Source: Actinomycetes bacterium
GTDB lineage: Bacteria > Actinomycetota > Acidimicrobiia > Acidimicrobiales > Acidimicrobiaceae
Direction: 5' to 3'
Assembly (NCBI GenBank): GCA_021819725.1
Contig: JAKAQR010000043.1
Coordinates: 1 to 23,101, forward strand
DNA: 23,101 nt
In this document: in pieces, positions 17,063 through 23,101 of the stretch
Layout: every line of letters begins with the position of its first letter
How positions within the stretch are numbered: position 1 is the first letter of the stretch
Notes under the pieces: generated by a model
Told to the model about the DNA's origin: nothing
The model's database searches: none
Seen by the model: only the letters and a program-made list of their open reading frames with translations
Made by a program: the position numbers and the translations under genes

Positions 17063-17663
17063 CCGAGACGCCGGCTTCGGCATCGTCGAGCTATTGATCG
17101 CCACAACGCTGACTGGCTTGTTGAGCCTGATCAGCTATAAGGTCATTACGTCGTTCGAAGTCATCCAGCAGGCTACGTTGAGCGCCCAGGCAGCAACGGC
17201 ATCGACTGACCTGGGATCGACCGAACTCACGAGACTCCTTGGCGAAGCCACCAACACCGGTCAGGGTGCGCTCTTATCCGCATCTCCATCGTCGGTGAGT
17301 TTCGACGCAATCGATCCATCCGGGCAGCTCGGTATCGAAACCATCTCGCTCGCAAGCACAACCTGTCCCTGCCAGATTCAGGCACAATTCCAATACAACA
17401 GCACCTCCCAGCCGATCACTAATCTCGGCGTAGCGGTCGCAACACCTCAGCTGTTCTCGTACTATCAGACCCCATCTAGCCCAAGCACCCTTACCCAAGC
17501 GGTAGTTCTCATCCCAAGCCAAGGGACAACGAGCCCAACGTTGCTCGCAAGCGTGCACCTCGTCGGGGTAGATCTGACCGAAGATATCGTTGGCCAAGGA
17601 CTGAGCACTACCCAGACCCTCGTTGCACTGCCTGGCTCTATCCAACCCACACCAAGCACCTAG
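17040..17663 (+). CDS. PilW-like minor prepilin
   Basis: 207 residues. The 12-residue leader ends in G12, and F13-GIVELLIATTLTGLLSLIS follows, with the canonical Glu at +5 (E17). This is the standard prepilin peptidase and methylation site. The remainder is a Ser/Thr-rich globular part with two Cys in TTCPCQ. The start is the ATG 17040-17042, with GGGGAGG 8 bases upstream, inside the end of the preceding gene (23-base overlap). The frame extends to 16974 but gives no prepilin leader there. Position between PilV-like and PilX-like genes supports a PilW-like role; the sequence of the globular part does not prove it. Confidence 0.8.
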   Translation: MYRSHSGDRDAGFGIVELLIATTLTGLLSLISYKVITSFEVIQQATLSAQAATASTDLGSTELTRLLGEATNTGQGALLSASPSSVSFDAIDPSGQLGIETISLASTTCPCQIQAQFQYNSTSQPITNLGVAVATPQLFSYYQTPSSPSTLTQAVVLIPSQGTTSPTLLASVHLVGVDLTEDIVGQGLSTTQTLVALPGSIQPTPST

Positions 17664-17672
17664 GAGAAGTCT

Positions 17673-19310
17673 ATGATGTCAAAAACCCCAAAGGGAGAAC
17701 GTGGCGATGCCTTGATCTTGGTGATCATCGCGACCATGCTCATCACCCTGATTCCCGCTGGGCTCGTTGCGGCCTCCATCGGCCAGCTACCGCAAACCAA
17801 GCAGCGTCAAGAAAATCAGGTGGCGCTTGCCGCCGCTGAGGCCGGCATTGCTAACTACGAAAACTTGTTGGACCAGTACTCGATCAATCAGCTCGGCAAC
17901 TACTGGCAATATGATGCGTCGAATCCACCGCCGGTTGCGAACCTCGCCCTCACTGGTTGGGAGCCAGTGGCAGGCTCCTCTACCGAATATTTCCATTACT
18001 CGGTCGACAACGCGCAGACCGCCTCCAGCGGGATAGTGCGACTGCTGGTAAGTGGCGCCGCTGCAAGTGGAGCCAATACGCAATATGTCACGCTCAACGC
18101 AACGTTTCGCTCGCAGAGCTTCCTCAACTATCTGGTCTTTAGTAATAAGATGGTGGTCGATCCCGTTTTCGCGGTCCACTCTGCTCAAATTCCGAACACC
18201 AAGGCTGAGCAGTACTGCAACTTCTCTTTCGCTCAATCCAATGGCTCCAGTCAACAACCAACTCACGGACCCGTCCTCCCCTACTGCGAGTCCCTCCTCA
18301 ACTTCTACGTCACGGGACAGACCTTCAACGGACCGGTATTCTCCAATGACATGTTCTATCTTGCTGGTCAACCTGTCTTCAACGGCCCCGTCTACTCCGC
18401 CTCTGCCGTCACGAGTGGGATCCCTGCGCATCCGTACTGGATCGATCCTATTAACGCCTATCTTGGCGGCAACAATATCGACAATCCGGTCTTCAACGTG
18501 GGCGGCAACGTGCAATACCATACACCGCTTGCCCTACCACAGTCCGATGCCACCCTTGAACAGACGGCGGCCACCGGTGGTTGTCTCTATTATGGGCCTA
18601 CACAGGTAACCCTCAACGGGACAACCATGACGGTGGTCTCACCGCAGACGAAGAATGCGACCTGCGTTGGCGCCAATGTACCCTTGCCCGCCAATGGCGT
18701 CCTCTATGTGGCAAGTTTGCCAGGAGCCCAAAGCCAGACGTGTGCATCGGGTTCGCTCAACATCGATCAACAGTACGCGCCATGCCAGGAAGGGAATCTC
18801 TACATCCAAGGGACCCTCAACGATCAACTCACCGCCGCATCGCAGAACAATATCACCATTACCGGCAACCTGGAGTACGCTGGCTGTGGCGCGAACGGAA
18901 CCTCAAGCCTCCTCGGCCTTATAGCCAACAATTTTGTCCAGCTCAGCAATAACTTCGCCAAGACGAACACCACCCCCGATAGCTGCTTCGCTCATCCTGC
19001 GAATGACCCAGTTATCATGGCGGCAATCTTGACGCTTCAGCACTCCTTTGCCGTCAAGGACTTTTGGAAGTTGCCTTACGAGGGAACCATCTATCTCTAC
19101 GGAGCGCTGGCTGGCAACTACAGCGACATCGAAGGGGTATTCCAAGGAACACAAATCACGAATGGCTATGGCACCAACTACACCTACGACACCCGCCTCG
19201 CCTATCTCTCTCCGCCATATTTCCTCACTCCTGTGGCAAGTTCATGGACCGAGCTCAGTTCGGTGGCCGTCAACAACCCGAGCAGTCTCCCAGCACTTCC
19301 TGGCTCATAA
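17673..19310 (+). CDS. PilX-like surface/pilus-associated protein
   Basis: 545 residues. A short basic leader (MMSKTPKGERG) precedes DALILVIIATMLITLIPAGLVAA, then QENQVALAAAEAGIANYENL. The AAEAG segment after the first helix is typical of PilX-like minor pilins, as is the absence of Glu at +5 (L16). The large extracellular part has eight Cys, many Asn/Gly/Ser residues and a near-repeat, FNGPVFS (218-224) and FNGPVYS (236-242), suggesting stacked beta structure. It is much longer than PilX of Pseudomonas (about 200 residues). AGGAG overlaps the upstream stop and is 6 bases from the first ATG. It is the last gene of the three-gene module. Confidence 0.75.
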   Translation: MMSKTPKGERGDALILVIIATMLITLIPAGLVAASIGQLPQTKQRQENQVALAAAEAGIANYENLLDQYSINQLGNYWQYDASNPPPVANLALTGWEPVAGSSTEYFHYSVDNAQTASSGIVRLLVSGAAASGANTQYVTLNATFRSQSFLNYLVFSNKMVVDPVFAVHSAQIPNTKAEQYCNFSFAQSNGSSQQPTHGPVLPYCESLLNFYVTGQTFNGPVFSNDMFYLAGQPVFNGPVYSASAVTSGIPAHPYWIDPINAYLGGNNIDNPVFNVGGNVQYHTPLALPQSDATLEQTAATGGCLYYGPTQVTLNGTTMTVVSPQTKNATCVGANVPLPANGVLYVASLPGAQSQTCASGSLNIDQQYAPCQEGNLYIQGTLNDQLTAASQNNITITGNLEYAGCGANGTSSLLGLIANNFVQLSNNFAKTNTTPDSCFAHPANDPVIMAAILTLQHSFAVKDFWKLPYEGTIYLYGALAGNYSDIEGVFQGTQITNGYGTNYTYDTRLAYLSPPYFLTPVASSWTELSSVAVNNPSSLPALPGS

Positions 19311-19383
19311 TGAGCTATGCCCAAAGCCCATACACTACCCAAGCTGTGGGCGTCGCGGGACCGGGGTCAGCTGATATGAGATC

Positions 19384-20388
19384 CTAGGGGGCGCCGACTT
19401 CGACGACCATCTTGCCAACATTCCCCCCACGAAACAGCGAAAGAAACGCCTGGGGAAGGCTCTCAAACCCCCGACTGGTGGTCTCCAACGAGACAAGTTG
19501 ACCTTCGCGCACCCATGTCATCGCCTTCCTTAGATACTCGCTATACAGCGAGAGATGATCCGAGACAATGAAGCCCTGTATCTTGAGTCGACGGCGCACC
19601 ACGATACCCTCGAGTCCTCGCGGTCCAGGTGGGAGTTCGGTATCGTTGTAGTGCGAGATTGCACCACACGACACGATTCTTCCAAAATCCTTCATGCGGT
19701 GCAGTGCTGCCTCAAACTGGCGTCCACCGACATTGTCGAAAAACAAGCTGATACCTGCGGGAAAACTCGACGCCAGCGCCTCAGAAAAATCAACCGCATG
19801 GTAGTCAATGCCCGCGTTAAAGCCGAGCTGGGCCAGCTGTCCAACTTTGTGAGCACCACCCGCCGACCCCACGACTCGGGCTCCAAAAATTCTGGCGAGT
19901 TGGCCAACCACCGAGCCAACGGCACCAGCCCCTGCGGTCACTAACACCTCGTCGCCTGGCTGTATCCCACCGAACAGCGTAAGCCCCACGTACGCCGTGA
20001 GTCCGGTCATTCCGAGAACCCCCAGGTACGCCGACGGCCTGACATCGCTCGTCTCTGGTAACCTCCACAGGTTTGCTGCGTTTGCAACATATGACGTCGC
20101 CCACGGTGACTCACCACGAACGAGATCTCCGATCCTCAGTCCGGGTGCGCTCGTCTCGAGAACCCGACCGATAGCACTCGATGTAATTGCCTGACCCACC
20201 TCGAAGGGTGCGACATATGACCGGGCATCCGACATGCGGCCGCGGAGGTAGGGGTCCACTGAGACGAACAACGGCTCAACTCGCACCTCACCATCGTGCA
20301 GCGGCTCGTCCGCCCATGTGGCTTCGGCGAAATCGTCAAGTGTCGGTAAGCCCTCCGGTCTCTTTGACAGCACAAATACTCGAGCCAT
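19384..20388 (-). CDS. NADP-dependent MDR-family oxidoreductase (leukotriene B4 dehydrogenase/CurA-like)
   Basis: 334 residues, zinc-independent medium-chain dehydrogenase/reductase. VDPYLRGRM (44-52) and LGMTGLTAY (125-133) are hallmarks of the prostaglandin reductase/alkenal reductase branch. The nucleotide-binding loop AGAGAVG is at 152-158 and FFDNVGG at 216-222. Members reduce the C=C bond of enals and enones with NADPH, often in detoxification. The exact substrate cannot be read from sequence. The length is normal. The ATG lies one base after the stop of the HAD phosphatase gene, so the two are probably co-transcribed. The end lies 73 bases from the convergent pilin module. Confidence 0.9.
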   Translation of the reverse strand: MARVFVLSKRPEGLPTLDDFAEATWADEPLHDGEVRVEPLFVSVDPYLRGRMSDARSYVAPFEVGQAITSSAIGRVLETSAPGLRIGDLVRGESPWATSYVANAANLWRLPETSDVRPSAYLGVLGMTGLTAYVGLTLFGGIQPGDEVLVTAGAGAVGSVVGQLARIFGARVVGSAGGAHKVGQLAQLGFNAGIDYHAVDFSEALASSFPAGISLFFDNVGGRQFEAALHRMKDFGRIVSCGAISHYNDTELPPGPRGLEGIVVRRRLKIQGFIVSDHLSLYSEYLRKAMTWVREGQLVSLETTSRGFESLPQAFLSLFRGGNVGKMVVEVGAP

Positions 20389-20389
20389 G

Positions 20390-21148
20390 CTACACCAACC
20401 TCATATTCACAATCTCGGCCAGGCTGTGAGCGGCGAGACTCACCGGTATCTCATGGTCATGTGCCTCTTGGATACCTGAACTCACGAGTCCGAACTCGAC
20501 CCCCAAACGGGCTGCAAATCTTCCATCCGTACTCAACCGATCACCGACCATAATCGTGTGTTCCTCCAGGAGGGGTCGGAGCAACCCAACCATGGGATCT
20601 TCTGGTTTTCCGGCCACCGTTGGGCTGACCGAGGTGGCTGTGACCACGGACGCGACGAGGGCGCCAGTACCAGGCACCACAAGGCGCTCAAGAGGATAGG
20701 TCGGATCTGCATTGGTAGCAACGAACCGTGCTCCCGACAGAATCGCTACGCATGCGTTCGACATATCGATGTAACTAAACTTGCGATACCAACCGAGCAC
20801 GACGCTGTCAATACCGACCACATCCTCAAGCGATCTCGGCACCACCAGATCGGCACCTACTGCTTCGAGCTCCTCAACCAGCCCCAGCTCACCTATCGCC
20901 AGGACACGGTCTCCAGGTTTTACCAGGGTCGCTGCAGCCATCGCCGAAGTCAAGATCTGATCACGTTGCGCCTCAACACCCATGCGACCAAGCTTGGCCA
21001 CGTACTGCGATCGTGAAAGTGAAGAGTTGTTCGTGACGAAGCGAACGTCATGCCCCTGCGCAAGCAGCCGATTAACGGCTTCAACAGAGCCATCGATAGG
21101 CGTATCCATTCTCCAGACCACTCCGTCCAGATCAAGCAACCACTGCAT
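20390..21148 (-). CDS. HAD-IIA phosphatase (NagD/glycerol-3-phosphate-phosphatase-like)
   Basis: 252 residues. HAD motif I is DLDGVVW (6-12; nucleophile D6, acid/base D8), motif II TNNSS (39-43), motif III Lys K181 in GKPEDP and motif IV GDRLSTD (202-208). The cap inserted between motifs II and III is of the C2 (IIA) type. Members remove phosphate from small molecules; the M. tuberculosis relative Rv1692 acts on glycerol 3-phosphate, though that substrate is only a suggestion here. ATG with GGAG 7 bases upstream. In mycobacteria the neighbouring gene Rv1691 is a TPR protein, like the one at 22145 here. Confidence 0.9.
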   Translation of the reverse strand: MQWLLDLDGVVWRMDTPIDGSVEAVNRLLAQGHDVRFVTNNSSLSRSQYVAKLGRMGVEAQRDQILTSAMAAATLVKPGDRVLAIGELGLVEELEAVGADLVVPRSLEDVVGIDSVVLGWYRKFSYIDMSNACVAILSGARFVATNADPTYPLERLVVPGTGALVASVVTATSVSPTVAGKPEDPMVGLLRPLLEEHTIMVGDRLSTDGRFAARLGVEFGLVSSGIQEAHDHEIPVSLAAHSLAEIVNMRLV

Positions 21149-21184
21149 AACTCACTCCGCTTCTCGCCTAACCTAACGGGTCAA

Positions 21185-22060
21185 ATGTCAACCTCGAACC
21201 TTAACGCCCCAGGCTACCTTCTCACGCAGCTAACCCCCACGGCGCTCGGCAGGGTCCAACCAATCCGTCTTGTGCATCTCGACCCCGAGGGCTCCGGTGC
21301 CGAAGGCTTTGACAGCACCACGACCGCCTTCCAGGAGACGCAAATGGCGGTCGATGGAGCCAGCGGGCTCTATCGCTATACGCTCGCCAGCACCGGAGGG
21401 GACATTCGCCGCCGCGTAAGGGGCCTGGTCGCCGGCATGTCGGTCAACAAGGGGCCGCTACCTCTCTGGATCGCAATCGATGCACCCGACTTAGAGGCAG
21501 TCCTGGAGACCCAAGGAAACTACCTCGGCAACATCGCTGACAACCATGGTGTCCTCCACCGCCTCGAGCGCTACGATGGGTCGGCCCTAACCGCGATGAT
21601 CAACGCGATGCTATCCGATCACCCAGCGCTCACCGTATTGCCGCGTCCGCAGTCCCCCCCAGCTGGAACCGCCTTGCCGGTCTTTATCACCACACTCGAG
21701 GCGACTACCCACTGCCTGTTTGAACCTGTTGAACTCCCAATGACAGCTCCTATGTGGCGATGGTTGTCACTCAACATGCGAAGGATCAAGATAACCAAGG
21801 AACTCGTCGATACACCAGTGGTGCGCTATCACCAAGATGGTCAAACCTATGGCTTCATACACGACTCTTCAGCCACCACCGACCTCTTAGCCGAGGAGAA
21901 TCATCAAAATCCACTGGGCGCGAAGCCAACAACGGTTACTTGGATCCCAGATATCACACTGCTCAGAAAGTTCGCGACAGCCTCGCGCCGAGGGCTCGAA
22001 TGTCCTGCGATGCTCCTGATGTATCCGGCTCCCGGAATCCTCTACGCCGCCTGGCACTAA
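21185..22060 (+). CDS. protein of unknown function, 291 residues
   Basis: I do not recognise this protein. The start is the ATG at 21185 (MSTSNLNAPGYLLTQLTPTA); the frame runs back to 21050, but that part lies antisense to the HAD gene and is basic and unlike the rest. No strong ribosome site is present. The product is soluble, with no signal peptide or membrane helix. It has an N-terminal mixed region (IRLVHLDPEG, GLYRYTLAST), an LPLWIAIDAPDLEAVLE segment and a C-terminal segment ending PAMLLMYPAPGILYAAWH. Only two Cys are present and no catalytic signature was seen. It diverges from the HAD gene across only 36 bases, so promoters must overlap coding sequence. Confidence 0.75.
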   Translation: MSTSNLNAPGYLLTQLTPTALGRVQPIRLVHLDPEGSGAEGFDSTTTAFQETQMAVDGASGLYRYTLASTGGDIRRRVRGLVAGMSVNKGPLPLWIAIDAPDLEAVLETQGNYLGNIADNHGVLHRLERYDGSALTAMINAMLSDHPALTVLPRPQSPPAGTALPVFITTLEATTHCLFEPVELPMTAPMWRWLSLNMRRIKITKELVDTPVVRYHQDGQTYGFIHDSSATTDLLAEENHQNPLGAKPTTVTWIPDITLLRKFATASRRGLECPAMLLMYPAPGILYAAWH

Positions 22061-22144
22061 TGCAGTGGTGAACTTCACGTCATCGAGCCCAGACAAGAGG
22101 GGCCTCACCCGAACATGGAACGAGACCGCGCGGCCCAGACCAAC

Positions 22145-23101
22145 TTAAGTCAACCCCGCCAGACGTTCCGCAACGTCATAGAGGTTGTGATCCTCCTTGA
22201 AAAGCTGAAGGTAGATCTCCCTGGCACCCGATACATCACCAGCTCGCTCGAACAGCTGAGCCAACAGGTAGCGCTGGCGAATGCTCGTGAGGGTGGAGGC
22301 ACGTCGCTCCTTGGCGACCCCCTGCTCCATCAAGGTGATTGCCTCGGATAGCTTCCCTTGGTCAGCAAGTGCACCAGCATAGACAATTCGACCCTCAACG
22401 ATCACCTCCTTGGCTGGCGACGCCTCACGTAACCTCAGCCACCACCGTTCAAGTTCGCTGGCGCGTCCCAAAGCACGTGCACAGTCCATGATGACCGGAA
22501 CTTGGTCGAAGCTTTCCGTAGCTTTATGAATTTTTCTCAGTATCCTTAGCGCCGCGTCGTAGCGCCCAAGACGATACAAACTCAGGCCCATGAGCTCCAA
22601 TACCTCAGCCTCGTCTGGATCCATCGCATCGATTCGCCGGGTAATGCGAAGCGCCTCCTCAAAGCGGTCTCGCTCGTACGCATCAGCCGCCCTAGCAAGG
22701 AGTTGCGTCATGGCGCTCCTGCTCTTGGTGCGCATCGACGGACGCTGCGAGCGGACTTTGGAGTGCGACAAACCAGTATCGGCCGTTGTCCGTTCTCGCG
22801 TCTCCGGCCTCATCCCCTCCTGCTGGAGCCAGCGCGAGGCATGAAACCGCAACACGGGAAGCTCCAGGGACACCCCGTCAGCCATCTGCGGGTCCGCCTC
22901 TATCGGTGACGCATCATCCACCCCTAAACTATCAACAACTTCGTCCGAACGGTCCGGCCTCATCCATCCACGAACGCGATCGTCGTCTCGTGGACGAGCG
23001 TAGCGAGGACGGTCGGTGTCATCCCTGCGGGGACGGTCACCGCGATCGGGTCGAGGACCACCTCGTGCGCTTGCACCAGGGCGATAACCGCCGCGATCGT
23101 C
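22145..23101 (-). CDS. TPR protein with Arg/Gly/Asp-rich N-terminal region, cut by the right edge
   Basis: The frame is open from the stop at 22145 to the right edge (318 codons visible). The ATG at 22963 has no clear ribosome site, and the 46 codons upstream read as low-complexity DDRGGYRPGASARGG... DRPRRDDTDRPRYARPRDDD, so the gene probably starts beyond the window. After an acidic linker, residues from MTQLLARAADAYERDRFEEA onward form tetratricopeptide-like helical repeats (LGRYDAALRILRKI, DQGKLSEAITLMEQG, GDVSGAREIYLQLFKE), a scaffold for protein binding. The disordered basic/acidic head plus TPR body resembles actinobacterial relatives of Rv1691, which lies beside the HAD-IIA gene in mycobacteria. 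The function is unknown. Confidence 0.82.
   Translation of the reverse strand, partial: DDRGGYRPGASARGGPRPDRGDRPRRDDTDRPRYARPRDDDRVRGWMRPDRSDEVVDSLGVDDASPIEADPQMADGVSLELPVLRFHASRWLQQEGMRPETRERTTADTGLSHSKVRSQRPSMRTKSRSAMTQLLARAADAYERDRFEEALRITRRIDAMDPDEAEVLELMGLSLYRLGRYDAALRILRKIHKATESFDQVPVIMDCARALGRASELERWWLRLREASPAKEVIVEGRIVYAGALADQGKLSEAITLMEQGVAKERRASTLTSIRQRYLLAQLFERAGDVSGAREIYLQLFKEDHNLYDVAERLAGLT

Noticed and set aside
17787..18521. 244-codon minus-strand frame
   Set aside because: Antisense shadow of the PilX-like gene; an Arg/Val-rich translation with no recognisable domain.

Overview
The window looks like a chromosomal segment of an actinobacterium. It carries a complete Pup-proteasome gene set, a fused two-domain FO synthase (FbiC) for coenzyme F420, a TrmI of the Mycobacterium type, and many GTG/TTG starts and 4-base start/stop overlaps. 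By eye the G+C content is in the mid-to-high 50s per cent. That value, together with the small holin-like and zinc-ribbon genes, would suit an acidophilic member of the Acidimicrobiia such as a Ferrimicrobium relative. The genus is a guess.

Layout. (1) 1-1518: a poorly coding left flank with a possible gene entering from the left edge (minus strand), one convincing small zinc-ribbon gene (688-1029) and a hairpin resembling an IS200/IS605-type element end. (2) 1519-8518, minus strand: mpa/arc, dop, pup, prcB, prcA, pafA, lepB. The last four are chained by 4-base overlaps. The operon encodes the tag (Pup), the deamidase/depupylase that activates it (Dop), the ligase (PafA), the unfoldase (Mpa) and the 20S core (PrcA, PrcB), plus a type I signal peptidase coupled to pafA. 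(3) 8675-8911: a divergent ferredoxin with an Asp in place of the second cluster Cys. (4) 9123-10715, minus strand: two or three small membrane proteins leading by overlaps into trmI. (5) 10886-15089, plus strand: 6-phosphogluconolactonase, fbiC, and a LOG-family protein overlapping fbiC. (6) 15090-15745: a 656-base gap without a convincing gene. (7) 15746-19310, plus strand: a three-gene minor-pilin module in PilV-PilW-PilX order, with Cna-B/carboxypeptidase-regulatory-like domains on the first pilin. (8) 19384-23101: an MDR-family NADP-dependent oxidoreductase and a HAD-IIA phosphatase (minus), an unrecognised 291-residue protein (plus), and a TPR protein with an Arg/Gly/Asp-rich N-terminal region running off the right edge (minus).

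The proteasome cluster is the best understood part. The most unusual parts are the minor-pilin module, the attachment of lepB to the pupylation operon, the Asp-type ferredoxin beside mpa, and the unrecognised 291-residue protein. I saw no tRNA, rRNA or CRISPR array.
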